This document shows positions 12,110 to 24,465 of a stretch of 64,000 nt of DNA, one piece after another. Both the position numbers and the translations under genes were made by a program. This DNA comes from Sabellastarte sp. h YS-2021 (lineage: Eukaryota; Annelida; Polychaeta; Sabellida; Sabellidae), in NCBI GenBank assembly GCA_964017235.1, contig OZ024928.1:152730881-152794880 (forward strand), in the 5' to 3' direction. The stretch's first letter is position 1. Every line of letters begins with the position of its first letter. A model generated the notes under the pieces. It saw only the letters and a program-made list of their open reading frames with translations, was not told where the DNA came from and made no database searches.

Positions 12110-12330
12110 ATTGGAGGGATACAGTGAAGTGGCGGTAACACACTTGATTCAAACATCGAAGGTTGTGGGTCTGACCTCAGATGTGATCTTAAACTGGTAT
12201 TTGCTGAGGGATTGCCTGCTGATTGTCAATGCCTGATGGATTACCAAGTGTAGAATCATGGCCAGTATGTATTGCTTCCCACCACCCTTACATTTTTTGT
12301 AGCATTGCATATTGACATTCAACAAAATTA
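12110..12330 (+). mobile_element. Old tRNA-like SINE relic (different family)
   Basis: 'gtgaagtggcggtaacacac' resembles a tRNA D-arm and A box, followed at tRNA-like distance by 'ggttgtgggtctgacctc' in the T-arm position. The body does not match the main SINE of this window. Low similarity; may be coincidental. Confidence 0.35.
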
Positions 12331-12439
12331 AATGAAAGCAATGCTAGTATAAGAAGGGAGTATCCTAAACTGTTTCAAAATCGCACATATTACCCCCCCC
12401 CCCCTTCTCAAGAAGCTTAGTCTAGATAGATATCTCCTG

Positions 12440-13865
12440 AAAAAAATAGACCAGTGTCAAACTGTCAAATCATATCGAAATTGATTGAAAAAGCTGTGGC
12501 TAATCAGTTAAATAGTTACATTAATAAAGAGGGACTCTCCAAATTCTTGTTAAAATTCAAAACGACATAGCTGCTTCGATGGACTCAGGTAAGGCTGTTT
12601 GTCTCACATTGTTGGACCTCTCAGCAGCATTTGATACTATTGACCACAACATTCTTTTTAACTGCCTCAGGGATTGGTTTGGCGTGGATGGAACTGTGCT
12701 GATGTGGATCAAATCTTATCTCACAAGCCGCAGACAGAAGGTTAAATTGGGTAATAGCTTTTCTCGGATGCCTTTTCACTTATGGGGTCCCCCAAGGTTC
12801 TGTCCTGGGTCCACTGCTTTTAACTCTTTACACTACCCCCCTCAGCCATATAATTTCCAGTTCAATGTTACACATCATCTTTATGCTGATGACACCCAAA
12901 TAAACTTAGCACTCGACTCCAGGACGTTTGATTCCAGTATTGTTGAGCTCAAATAGTATTTTGCTTGCATTCATAAATGGGCGGATGGTGTCAGACTGAA
13001 GCTTAATCCAGAGAAAACAGAATTCACCATCATTGGCTATAGACAGACCAGGGAGTCCCTTATGCAAAAATTCCCCACCCAGTTTATTGGAAATTCTAAC
13101 TCCCCTCCCCCACCAATGAAGTTAAGAATTTAGGTATTACTTATAATTCTGGAAAAGTTTTGCCAGTCATATAACCAAGGTTTGTTGTGCCTGCTGCTAT
13201 CATCTCAAAGATTTCGGACGCATTTGTAAATTCCTCAGTGTGGAGACAGCTGCCCTGCTGGCAAACTCTATGATCAGTAGTTGAATTGACTACTGCAATT
13301 CCCTACTTTATAGTGTGAATAAATATAACATGGCTAAACTCCAAAGATTCAAAATGCCCTTTGCAGAATTGTTTTCAGAGTTGATAAAACAAGCCATGTT
13401 ACTTCCTATCTGCAAAAGCTACATTGGCTCCCCATTTCATACCGTATCTTGTTCAAATATAATCTTATTACATTCAAGGCTATTAAATTCTCCCAACCCA
13501 CATACTTATCATCCTTAATCAAAACCAGTAGCCTTACTCGTGGAAATCTGCTCTCTCTTTGCCCAGTTCATCCCAAGAAGGCCATTGGTAGGTGAGGTTT
13601 TGCAATGGCTTCTCCCACTGAATGGAACAGACTCCCACAATCGGTCTTATCACAGAACGCAATCATTGGATTTCGAAGCCCGTTAAAATCCTACTTATTT
13701 AGACTTGCATACCCTCCACCATAGTATATCTCCCCAGGGGCTAAATTTGGACACGGAATGTCCCTCAACTTTCTCTTTTCTTGCCTCTAGCGCATTAGAG
13801 GATGTTGTGTCAATTTTGCGCTATGTAAATGTTTCTGTTCTATTCTATTCTAAATTTGGTACTTG
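12440..13865 (+). mobile_element. LINE of the L2/CR1 group, 5'-truncated and mutated
   Basis: Conceptual translation gives, with frame changes, the order expected for a non-LTR reverse transcriptase: KLIEKAVANQLNSYI, then LLDLSAAFDTIDHNI (palm motif A), a damaged GVPQGSVLGP-like stretch near 12,785, and HHLYADDTQINLAL with the catalytic YADD box (about 12,880). LKLNPEKTEF follows, then C-terminal LDFEAR-, FRLAYPP-like pieces. The longest uninterrupted piece is 12,579-12,956. The 3' end reads 'gcgctatgtaaatgtttctg' followed by a short (ttcta)n tail, as in L2/CR1 LINEs. The endonuclease part is missing. Stops and frameshifts make it non-functional. Confidence 0.85.
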
Positions 13866-14126
13866 GAGATGGCCGCAATAAAATCTAAGCTGAACCACTA
13901 AATTTATAAAACTATTTACAATCCTTACAGACAACTGTGAGACCATTGCTAAGTTCCTGGCAAAGCACATTGCATCTGATACTGTGGTAATCAGAAAGAA
14001 TAAATTTAGTCAATCATTATGAGAAAGATAAACAGATTTCATTTTTGGATATAACAAGTACTCGTTTAGTAACTGATGATAATATCTGAATTTGTGTAAC
14101 GAGTATGCAAGCAATACTTCACAATA
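13866..14126. other. Intergenic spacer
   Basis: Nothing recognised between the LINE tail and the MITE that follows. Confidence 0.5.
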
Positions 14127-14918
14127 TATATGTCATGGTAGAAAGTCCAGTCTGGTAGAATTTCAAATTCTACCGGTAGAAATTGGAGTTTCTACCAACA
14201 TAAACTTGGTAAAAAGTCCAATTGGAGTTTCTACTGGTAGAAAGTCCAATCAAGGAGTTTTGGGTATTGCCCTGGGGTCCAAAATCTAATAAACTTGGTA
14301 GACAGTCCAACTGCTCAAAATCTGGATGAGGAGACAGTACTGCAAGCTTTACATGCTGGGACCAACAACTGGGCAGTTGTGACAAAAAAGTGCTGCTGCA
14401 GAAGCATAGGTCTTAATAGGTCAACTAAATGCCATGTAGAAAGTGACTGCTGTCAAAATTTAATCGGCTAAAACTGTACTTCCTTTGAAAAATGGTGATG
14501 GAATTTGATGATGATTGTAAAATTCTTAAAATAGACTAAACATTTCAGTTTCTATCATGTCTATATCAAATCTGTGTTACAGTAACATATTTTCTATAAT
14601 ATGCGTTTTCTTCATTTATGAAAGTTGCACCTTGCTTAGATGACAGATTTATATGGATAGAAGGCCCACTTTTTGTGTTTTAGTTGGACTTTCTTTCAAG
14701 CTTATATGGAGTTTAAACAAAGATTACATTCTGGTACAAAGGACAATACCTAAATCTCTGAGATTAAAATATTAAATAAGTTTATTAAATTTCGGACTCC
14801 CGAGCAATAACCAAATCTCCTAGATTGGACTTTCTACCGGTAGAACTCCAATTGGACTTTCTACTGGTAGAATTTCAATTGAAATTCTACCAGATTGGAC
14901 TTTCTACCATGACATATA
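14127..14918. mobile_element. MITE family A, copy 1 ('tatatgtcatggtagaaag' ends)
   Basis: Left end 'tatatgtcatggtagaaagt' (14127) and right end 'ctttctaccatgacatata' (to 14918) are perfect inverse matches over the ends. The inversion extends inwards with changes through repeated 'ggtagaaagtccaat' and 'tagaatttcaattgaaattc' modules for about 90 bp. Terminal TA/TATA suggests a TA target, as for Tc1/mariner-derived MITEs. A second, more diverged copy is at 49.5-50.1 kb. No coding capacity. Confidence 0.8.
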
Positions 14919-16129
14919 CATCAGTTATGGATGCCTTTATAAATGATAAAAGTATGAATAAATTTTTTAATTGACATATTAGTCTTACACTAAACATTAC
15001 ACTCTAATTTATACTTTACTATGATAATTATGCATATATAATTATCGATGTACGGAAAACTGCCCATGAAGAAAACTTTCCTACCAAAAACTTCCCACCA
15101 AAAAAGTGCCACCTAAAGTGAGAAGGGAACGGGGAATGTCTTTTATTTTTATTCAGTTATTTACCTATTTATTTATAAGTTCCTATCACTCTGATTTATT
15201 GTTTTTTTATAGTTTTAGTTTATATTTATATATCACTAGAAAATTTCCAAATACAACATGTTAACAAAAGAATCTCTGAAGTGAATAATACTAGAGAAGA
15301 TTTGGAAATGTTTTGATTGCCGTTAACATCACCCAAAAGTTCCTGTTGTCAGATATGAATAACTTGACAATTATACAACCTTTATTGGCCATGTTTCAAT
15401 ATGACTTTTAGATAATGCGGGCAATAAAAATAGCTCTACCCAAGGGTGACAGTGTCAAAATAATAAATGATTTGACAATGAAATGTCACCGGACCCCTAC
15501 CGGGCGTATGTAGATGGACCACCATCCATATTTTGAAATGAGTCCCTGGGGAATTGAACCAAAAGAAATGTCCAGTGAAGAGTAAGTGTGAGGGCTTGGG
15601 GTGTGTGTTTATATAAATTTCTATCTCTTCTTTGTGTCCACAAGTTTTGTTGACTTTTGCAAAAAAACAGTGATCTTCTTTTTAACAGATTGTTGTTTTC
15701 TCCTGTGAGTGTCCATATTTAGAATATGACAATAGTCTTGCATAATGATGTCTGTAGTATTTGTGTTAACTTTATATGCAAGAGGATTTTATAACAACCT
15801 TTCACCATATGGCAGCTTTTGTAGCTGTGCAGACCAATGAAACTGCACAAAGAAAATCTGATCAGAGTGTTGTTATACATAAGGCAGTAAGTTTTGTATC
15901 AGAGAACTCAGAGGCAGGGCAGTTCACATTTTTGGCATTGAATTAGTTTGCTCTGGTCTCTGATGATGGGTTACAGTCCAGAAATTTCCTGAAGGATTGT
16001 CTACAAAGACCTGCATATCATATTACAATTATTAGCATTACAATAGTCACTGAGGTTTTTCACATATGTAAAATATAAGACTCATAGCAAATACTTCGTA
16101 AATAGAAAACATGTTTACTCATAAATGCA
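14919..16129. other. Intergenic, with a MITE-end-like motif at about 15,050
   Basis: At 15,052 the phrase 'gtacggaaaactgcccatga' followed by 'ctaccaaaaacttcccacc' resembles the left part of the 11,741-11,905 module cluster. The rest is AT-rich and shows no gene. Confidence 0.4.
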
Positions 16130-16375
16130 TGTGACTGAAATTGGCCATTTGGGGATGCATTGAACAATTACTAACAGTTTTATAGCTTTTTATAGCCGGA
16201 TTTGAACCCACCACATCGGAGGTAGGACACAAGTGTTTAAGCACTAGTATGTCATTACATACTGAAGCTGTTTTATTCAAAGGGGTTCCAGTCCCACAAG
16301 TAGCAATGCTGAGAAACTGTCCCAAGGTTATTCTGGCTGTTGAATGTGGAGTAAAACTCAAAAGTTAAAATTTAT
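16130..16375 (-). mobile_element. tRNA-like SINE relic, minus strand
   Basis: On the minus strand a T-arm/B-box-like segment (gtgggttcaaatccggc, about 16,195-16,211) precedes a body whose 3' end appears on the plus strand as 'gttgaatgtggagtaaaact'. Comparable tails occur at 17,120-17,150 and 23,268-23,290, so this seems to be a second, older SINE family. Confidence 0.45.
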
Positions 16376-16500
16376 GATTCAAAGAGTAGGCTGCCATCTT
16401 ACAGAAGTGTCTGGAAAGTAACTTAAATTGACCAAACACTTGATTGTTACATTGCTCCAAAATAACAAATACACGAATCAATATTTACAAATAGTGAGCA

Positions 16501-16737
16501 ATTTATTTATTTATTTGGGGTTTTACGTCGCTTTCAACCCTGTACATGTCATATCACGACGGGTAGTTGGAAGGGCAGAGGAAACCAGTACATACAGTTC
16601 GTTAGGGTTCTGTACTGTAAACTACCGACCAACGGCAAGCAACTACCAGCTTTCCCACATGAGGCCATGCCGGGAACCGAACCCCAGCCTCAGAGGTGGG
16701 AGGTGAGAGTGTTACTACTCTGCCACCGTGGCCCCTC
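16501..16737 (-). mobile_element. tRNA-derived SINE, copy 3
   Basis: Reverse complement of the 8.58-kb SINE: tail 'atttatttatttatttgggg' on the plus strand, then 'ttttacgtcgctttcaaccc', and the head 'gtgttactactctgccaccg' with the A box. It is flanked by an imperfect 13-14 bp target duplication, caaatagtgagca (16488-16500) and caaatagtaagca (from 16737). Full length. Confidence 0.9.
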
Positions 16738-17004
16738 AAATAGTAAGCAAATAAATATATATAAAAACATACAATTTGACAAAAAGGCCAAAACAAACGA
16801 TCACAATAAAAGACCAGATAAAATAAGAAAGTCTTGAAAAAAACAACACACTGTTTAAAACATAAAATACAAAAAAATTATAAATATCAGGGAGAATTTT
16901 TTCAGAAAACGGGAGAATTATGACTTCATTTAACTGAGCTTAACAGAGGCATTCAACACATGGTTATATGGGTCATATCAAGGCCATATAATTAGAGTAA
17001 ATAC

Positions 17005-17160
17005 CTAGTGGTTTACAGCACAGAATCCTGACCAGCTAGTATGCGTTGCTTTCCTCCACATTCTCATCTGAAAGCCGTGATTTTCCACAAATGGCAATGC
17101 TGATGGCTTCACCCAACATGGCACTAACTGTTGAACGGGGCATAAAACCCAGACTTTGAC
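17005..17160 (+). mobile_element. SINE 3'-part relic (second family)
   Basis: Reads 'tttacagcacagaatcctga', 'ttgctttcctccacattctc' and ends 'gttgaacggggcataaaacc'. This is the body and tail of a SINE type also seen at 16.13-16.38 kb and 23.1-23.29 kb. The tRNA head is not recognisable. Confidence 0.45.
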
Positions 17161-17199
17161 TCTGCCGTCCCTCCTGACATGACTGATACAATGAGTTCA

Positions 17200-17437
17200 T
17201 TTTGTTTGTTTGTTGTTTGGGGTTTTACGTCGCTTTCAACACTGTACAGGTCATATCACGACGGGTAGTTGGAAGGGCAGAGGAAACCAGTACATATAGT
17301 TCGCTAGGGTTCTGTACTGTAAACTACCGACCAACAGCAAGCAACTACCAGCTTTCCCACTTACGGCCATGACGGGGATCGAACCCCGGCCGCAGAGGTG
17401 GGAGGCGAGAGTGTTACCACTCTGCCACCGTGGCCCC
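17200..17437 (-). mobile_element. tRNA-derived SINE, copy 4 (youngest, perfect target duplication)
   Basis: The minus-strand copy has the best preserved head: A box in 'gagtgttaccactctgccac' and B box in 'gggatcgaaccccgg' (plus-strand reading). The anticodon-arm region matches tRNA-Gly(CCC) in pattern. It is flanked by a perfect 12-bp target-site duplication acaatgagttca at 17188-17199 and 17438-17449. Intact pol III boxes plus a perfect duplication suggest recent insertion by a LINE machinery in trans. Confidence 0.95.
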
Positions 17438-17449
17438 ACAATGAGTTCA

Positions 17450-18990
17450 AAGTGATATTTATTTCTAATTCTAATCAACTTTTATAGCACTTAACCTTCA
17501 CTCACAAACAGACTCTAAGTTGCTACAGTCAGAACGATAGTCAATCTCTAAGTCAAGGAACAGAAGAAAGGACAAACACAACCGAGACCTAGGATTAATG
17601 AAGAGGCTATAATGGGTATGCTTTGAGAAAGAGGTAAGACTTATGTTTCGTCCTGAAGGGAGGCAACAAAGGAGGAAGCATGAATCTCATCAGACCAACC
17701 CATTCCACACTCATGGTGAATCAAAAGCAGAACTGTGACCAGATTGCTTTACTGATTGGTAAACTCAACCTTATCAAACACAATGATGCCATGTCATTTC
17801 CCTACAAATGGTTGTGGCTGTTTTATACAAATTTGCGTACTCAGTAAATTCTACAAACAAGCATATAAAATAAACATTACTTCATGTCTGTCACATATTT
17901 TCAAGCCATATAAACCACACAACACGTGTCTAACATAAAAAAGCAAGAGTAGAATTAGACCACTCAGAGCTATACACATTGGGAGCTAAACTAATGTGTG
18001 AACTGGTGAATTAGCTTATTGATAATTAGAGCGCTTATGGCATATCATGTGTTTTCTGACAATTGCTTGGGAATGGACCTTATGGCTAGATCTGTGTAAC
18101 TATTTAGAAAAGGTGTGAAAACCCACCTGAAGGACTTTAACCACATAAACTGTGTCCCCTCCGGGTCATCTGAATGCAATATCTCAATAGAAGATGTTTG
18201 TATAAAACTGCCCTGCTAGCCTTTTACGTGGCGCAGAATTCTAATATGGTATGTGAAAATGGTGTTTAAACATCACTTTTAGCACCTGTGTTCATGTTAA
18301 GACACCAGCAGTATTTACATCATATGTTGTGAATTGTATTTGAACCCCAACTCATGCAGACGAGAGTCAAATATTCGAATCAGAATATTGGTAACTATTG
18401 CACCACTTATGCTTTTGAGACCCCTGGCATAATTTTCGAAGAGTGGAATTACCACAAAACTAACAATGCTTTATGTACTTGACCACTAACTAACATTTTT
18501 GACCCGTTATGTTTCACCTTTATATTTTAAGAATGTTGTTTGTTCTTTAAAAGCGTGTACAAAATCAGAGACGTATTACAAAAACAGGTGTTGTATAACC
18601 CCAAGCTGAACTGTTCATCATTTAGATTACAAATGTAATCACGTTAGTGTCCCTGAGCTCACATGTTTGGCTGTCCCCTGTCTGATGGTGGTTTGAACTC
18701 ATCTCATGCCAACATGTTGGATTCACTGACGTTTTAAATATATGATCTTTTGACTTTTGTCCAAGTTATTGGGAAGTATTTATTTTATACTACAAAGTAT
18801 TCATTTCACAAGATATAGTAGGACACATTCTCTAATGGCTTATGTATTTCAATGTATTAAATGTAGTTTTTAAAAGTTATTTGTTATATGTATATTTGTC
18901 AGTGGTCTAGTTGTAATCCAAGAATTGCCTCTGTGGTCACGAAGTCCAGCCCATAGCAATATTTGAGTAACACTGATACCCTATTGTAAT
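17450..18990. other. Intergenic with weak tRNA-like SINE relics
   Basis: Phrases such as 'gtatttgaaccccaactcat' (about 18,335) and 'ggtttgaactcatctcatgc' (about 18,690) look like inverted B boxes of decayed SINEs. Nothing coding is recognised. Confidence 0.35.
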
Positions 18991-19004
18991 TCGGCTTAGG
19001 ATCG

Positions 19005-19176
19005 AAGGTTGGCTACCAATCTTAAGATGGGCTGAATATTATTTATCTAGTATTTTGTTCATCTATTCCCCATTTACAATCTTTTTACAACAAACATTTC
19101 CATTCTTAAGAGGGACTGGTCAATTCTAAAATGAGCTGGGACAAACTGGTCATTCCTAAGATTGGTAGCCAAACTT
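19005..19176. mobile_element. Small foldback element
   Basis: 'aaggttggctaccaatctta' (19005) is matched in inverse by 'taagattggtagccaaactt' (19157-19176). The inner part includes 'cttaagatgggct', also found in the ends of the MITE at 33.79-35.03 kb, so the two may be related. Confidence 0.5.
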
Positions 19177-19478
19177 TAAATATTTCTCACGTCTTTAACC
19201 AGGCTAATTGGCGTGCTATTAGAGTATATTAGCACATATCACATTCTTGACATTCATTTGGTCACTTTTTGCCAAATGATGCAGTAATTGGTAAAGTTTC
19301 TCTCGGAATTTACAACCTTTTAATGACCGTTTACTGTCACATAAACTCCACCATAAGGCACCTTCATAGTGTGACAAACTCCATGACCAAATATTTGAGT
19401 TTTTTTTTATTCTTTTTGTCCTGGCAAAATGTTGTGCATTGAAAACATGGACTGCCAAAATCATCATGTACCTTTGTC

Positions 19479-19552
19479 ATGTGTATCTTATACTGGTATC
19501 CAGAAATAACTTCTTATGTGTATCTTATACTGGTATCCAGAAATAACTAACT
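19479..19552. repeat. 37-bp tandem duplication
   Basis: 'atgtgtatcttatactggta' followed by 'tccagaaataact' occurs at 19479 and again at 19516 without differences over about 33 bp, which indicates a recent duplication. Confidence 0.85.
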
Positions 19553-21170
19553 CTTTTTATAGCATAACGAGAATACTGCATTCACAAGATTTTAGGAATG
19601 TGTTTACAACATTTCTTATCTCTGACAAGGAGGTTATGTAATTGGTAGTCTGTATTAGTCTGTTTATCTTTTTCTTTACTAATTTGCAAAATAACTCGAA
19701 AGGCTATGGATGGATTTTGATGAAAATGTCAACCATATATGGAAGATTTTTTTTATAATTTCACTCAGAAGCAATATTGGGGTTGTCGGACCTTCTCAGT
19801 TGTATGCGCTCTCTGGGTACTCTTGTGATTTTTTTTTTTGCAATATAGGCCAGCAAAACAGCAAGTATCTCTTAAAACTTTATGCATTTGTAACTTATTC
19901 ATTCTACATTTTTAGAATCGTGACCTTTCTTGAGGCTTTAATCTTACAGTACACATTTTAATAATTTTGAGACTGGATGATTAAAGGGGACATGGAACCA
20001 GTTCATTTCTAAGATTTCAAGTGTAGTCTATTCTAAAACTTCGGCTCAAAACGGCTTGTGTACCTTTTATACTGACTACAAACTGTTCATAAAGGATTGC
20101 CGAAATTCGATTATTAATTGACCATATGACAATCTTGAGGGTTGTAAAACCATACAGTGAGTTCCTACGTCACACGTAAATATAAACTGAGAAAATAGAT
20201 CAACATTGTAAATGTTTCTTCCGTAAGTTATGTCAATAGCTAGATAAACTTGCCTGGAGGTAGAAAAATGTATTCACATAGCACAAGGGAACACTTCTTA
20301 AAAACCTCAGCCCAGTAACCCTGCTGAATAGAATTTATCATGTTCCGCTTAATAAATTTGTTTATAATTAATGAAACAAGACTAACAAATCACACGACTT
20401 GACAAAGGTGTCACTAATCTTTTGGATGACAAATGTGTATATGAAAGCTTACACTACTTCTCTATAATTGTAGCCTCGGGGTAGATATAAAAAGGCTTAT
20501 TATTATTATTTTTAAAGTAACCATGTGGTTTTATCTTGTCAACTTCTTTTAAAAGCTTGTAAGAAAATATCCTTCATTTTTGGATAAAATATAAGCTTCA
20601 CAGAGCAGAAAAAATGCATTAACTGTTTTATTTTACTAATAAAACTTCCCCCACAATTCTTGAAGGTATTTACAATGATCAGCAATTTTAAGGTCCAGTC
20701 TTATTATCTTTAATGATTTAGAGTTACTTTGACATTGGGAGAAGAAAAAGAGAATCAATTCTTGTCTTTTTTCAAACCTAGCTATTAATATCACAAATAA
20801 AGTCAACACGTTTACTAATGAGATGTTTTGCATTCCCACATTTGGGGCAGTGAGCAGAAAATTACCAGTTTCTCTGTAACTTTATACCTTTCAAACAAAC
20901 CTATCTGATCTCACATCAGACACTTTCATGCCACCCATCCTTCCAATTCAATTCAGACGACAATATCTCATGTTGTGAAACACTATTTCACCAAATCAGC
21001 TAGCTATGATTATAGATATCTTGTCAATCTAGAATATAAAGTATTAAAAAATCAGCTACACACGTGCTTTATTATGTTATGCAAATATCCCAGAATAGTT
21101 TTCTTTTTATAAAATAATATAAAATCAGGTGTTATGCAGCTGTTCCATATATATGAGGCCAACTGTAAGA
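19553..21170. other. Intergenic, nothing recognised
   Basis: AT-rich, with poly-T tracts and no coding frame with recognisable content. Confidence 0.5.
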
Positions 21171-21760
21171 CCTGGGGCCAGATTCACGAAAGTTCTCAAG
21201 TCTCAAATCTGAGATTTTGGTCTCAAATCTAAGATTTTTCTTAGATTTTTCTCAGATTTGAGACATTTTACTCAGCTGGGATTCACAAAAGATCTCAGGC
21301 TAAGATTTTTCTCAGATTTGGTCTAAGACTGTCTAGGGGGTGACTCAAGTTTTCATAAAATAGAGTATATGTAATAAAAAGTCACAAAACAAAATGAACA
21401 TTTACATTACAAATTTACATGAGTGGCTTATTTTGCTGTTATAATCAAATCTTTTGAATGTCAGTACAAATTATAGTAAAAACAGAATGATTGCTTGATT
21501 GAAAATATTCTAAAATGTGAGTATATATGGTAGATTGGCAAAATATAAATGCGTATACTTTCCACTAATCTCAACAAAATGTTACAACAGTTTTGATTGG
21601 TCCAGACTCAAACTTTGGCTGAGATATTGGTCTCAGCTGAGATTCCTTCGTGAATCTCAAATTAAGCAGAATCTCAGCTCAGATAAAAATCTCAGATTTG
21701 AGCAAAATCTCAGCTGAGATTTGGCTAAGACTTCAGACCTTTGGTGAATCTGGCCCCAGG
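21171..21760. mobile_element. MITE-like foldback element, 'cctggggccagattcac' ends
   Basis: Left end cctggggccagattcacgaa and right end ttggtgaatctggccccagg are inverted, with 21 of 22 positions matching. Subterminal parts are strings of 'tctcagatttgag'-like modules in both orientations; the centre is AT-rich. About 590 bp, no coding frame. Target duplication not evident. Confidence 0.8.
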
Positions 21761-21947
21761 CCCATTTTGAAGACAGTCCAAGCTTTGACCAATATTGTCA
21801 AAAAGAATTCGAGAAAACCGAGGTGCCTCTGTTAGACAATCTTGAGATGTTCCCAATCGCGAGTTGGTGCTCAACACCTGTTCGTCTATTAGAATATTTC
21901 AGAATATATAATATGTGCTTAGTTGTGCTCACATGATTGTGCACAAG

Positions 21948-22215
21948 TTAATTATCTTGTGATCATGAGTTTATCTTGTGTGGACAAGATATTGGGATAG
22001 TTTTGTGTGAATGAGTTAACCATCTTGTGATCACGAGTTGATCTTTTGTGCACAAGTTATTGTGATCACCTTGTGTGCATGAGTTAATTATCCTATGGTC
22101 ACGAGTTGATCTTGTGTGCACAAGTTATTGTACTGATTTTGTGTGCATTGGTTAATCACCTTGTAAGTACAAATTAATCTCTTATACACAAGTTAATCTC
22201 TTATACACAAGATGA
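21948..22215. repeat. 68-bp tandem repeat, about 4 copies
   Basis: Unit starts 'ttaat.a.cttgtg.tcacga' at 21948, 22016, 22084 and 22152, exactly 68 bp apart. Each contains the palindromic word 'cttgtgtgcacaag' or a variant. The last copy is diverged and partly replaced by an 'aatctcttatacacaag' doublet. Confidence 0.9.
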
Positions 22216-24329
22216 TCTCGTGTGCAGGACTAAGCACAATATGCATATTCTGTATTGCCTTAATAAGGACTCTGTAAGTGACCTTATCGTAATTACTGGA
22301 AAGAAAAGTGTCCCATCCTTCCCCTGACTGTCATTAGTCAAGCAGATAACTTTCAACACTGAGTCATGATTTCTTTAGGAAAGGAGAAAAGATGAACTGA
22401 GAGACTCATAACACTTATCTTCTTATATGACAAGACTCCTTGGCTTCATTTTTTACAGAAAGATTAATCGTGTCATGAAAAGAGAAGACATGACAGGTCA
22501 TACAACTGAAAAGATAGTCGTATTGCAATCACAGCTGAAAGACCAATAGTCAATGTTTTTTTGCAAAATGTTTGGAAAAAATGAGATGAAAGGCCAATGC
22601 TCACCAAGATTATGCCCCTGACTTCACAAATGAAGAGATGGGTCATTCAACCGACAGAATTGTCTTCCCGACCACATTTTTGGAGGCAAACTTGCCTATT
22701 AAAAGTAGGGGTATATGGAAGAAAAAACTAATTGATTACAGTTTGTGCTTCTAATATTTCTAACTTTCATAAATGAAGAGTTTCTATCGCATGATTTATC
22801 ATTCAGAACTCTATCGGATTCTATACGTGTTACAAACAATAACTAGATGTATATGTGAATATATATTATTAACAGATGTAAGAAAAAATCAAAATGAAAA
22901 TCCACAATTTTAAACCATTTATCATAGTATAAACAGGTGTAGCACATTTTTAGAGCATCATATTAATATATATCACATTTCTGTGTTTTATACCATATGA
23001 GTCAGTTTAAAATGACCTTGCTTTAAGGTTTGTTTGGACATTAACTGCAATAGATTGAGGTATATTCAGAACTCAGTCACTGCACTCAGAACCTATATTA
23101 GTATTACAGACAGCGGTGTACTTTTCTGACATCCCGTACACATACTCAGTACTAGTTTCCTCCATGAGAACGCGAGGTCCTCTACGACCTCGTGGGTTAG
23201 CAAGTTCGGCATCTTTGTCTCCTACAAGTGACAAAGCTGAGGACCTGTCCCAATATGAACCTGGTTGTTGAACAGGTATAAAACCCAACTTTCACCTTAG
23301 TCCATCAAAACACTTTTTATTATTATATGGTCAATACTAAGTTTTATCAATGTCCTTCAGCCTAAAGCTAAATTAAACTTGCGTTTAAATTTAAAGGTGG
23401 GTAATTTCATCTTTCTTCAAAGCAGGAATCATTTACCAATTTCAAAAGAGACATACTTGACATAGGTGACATAGTTGTGTGTATTAATAGACCTTAAGTA
23501 TCAGTGTCACACTAAGAAATCTCATATATCCCAGCACTGTCCACATCACACAAAACAGGTGCACTGGATAGACGAATTCAGAACAAATAGCCTTCCTCAA
23601 GACTGAAGAAATTGGTATGGTATCAAACATTGCTTGTACACAACTGGTACAGTGGAGGTGGGGAGTTTTAGTTTGTCAAGATTCTGCTTGCTTAATCATC
23701 ATACATCACCAAACAACTATCAAGGTTCACAATGAATGTCAGACATAGATTTGAACCCTTGAGAGCCGTGATAGGAACATATAAGAGACTTTATTTCTAT
23801 TTCATTACCTTACTTTTAGACATCTGACAAGTGTTATTTTTCTGAGAGACATCTTCGCAGATGGGAGTTTTGAAAATACTATAGAAAAAGCAAATTAGAA
23901 AGCAGGACATGTTTCCTAAAATTCGAGATTTTTTGTATTTAAAATATAATACAGATCTAATACAGAATGTAATTACTTCTTTCTTTACCCACACAAAAAA
24001 ATATGTTCATTACTTTTGGAATTATTGCGAACGCAAACAAACAAACATACGAACAAACAAATGAATAATATTTAAGAAAAGATAAAGTACACAACAGGGT
24101 TTATGAATTTGATTAGATTTGTTTACTTCCTATGATGTTTATGTTGCTGGGAAATTGTTTCAAAGCAAATATGGGTGTGAACTAAGGATTTAGTGGATTT
24201 ATTTGGATATTGCCATATACGGAGAAATAATACATGTTAATGTAGAATGCATGAGAAATCAGAGCATTCAGATATTCAACAATAACCTGCCTGGCAATGA
24301 TAAAATCTTAAAACTTGGTTTTTATGTTT
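22216..24329. other. Intergenic with a SINE-tail relic at 23,100-23,290
   Basis: The stretch 23,100-23,290 (tactagtttcctccatgaga and gttgttgaacaggtataaaa) resembles the second SINE family seen at 17.0 kb, plus strand. The remainder has no recognisable gene. Confidence 0.4.
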
Positions 24330-24465
24330 CCTCTAATGGCTAGGACCATACCACGAAAAGCCATCAGCATTATCCACATGTCACCACGACGTGGATTCAA
24401 ACCTATGACCACAGATGTGACAGCCAAGTGACCATCAAATTTGATAATTCCCAGGTCACTGAGAG
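24330..24465 (-). mobile_element. tRNA-like SINE relic, minus strand
   Basis: Plus-strand phrase 'gtggattcaaacctatgacc' looks like an inverted B box, followed at tRNA-like distance by 'gatgtgacagccaagtgacc'. Diverged; family unknown. Confidence 0.3.

Noticed and set aside
17200-17437. Genuine tRNA-Gly gene
   Set aside because: The tRNA-like head is joined to a SINE body and tail with target duplication; it is a SINE.
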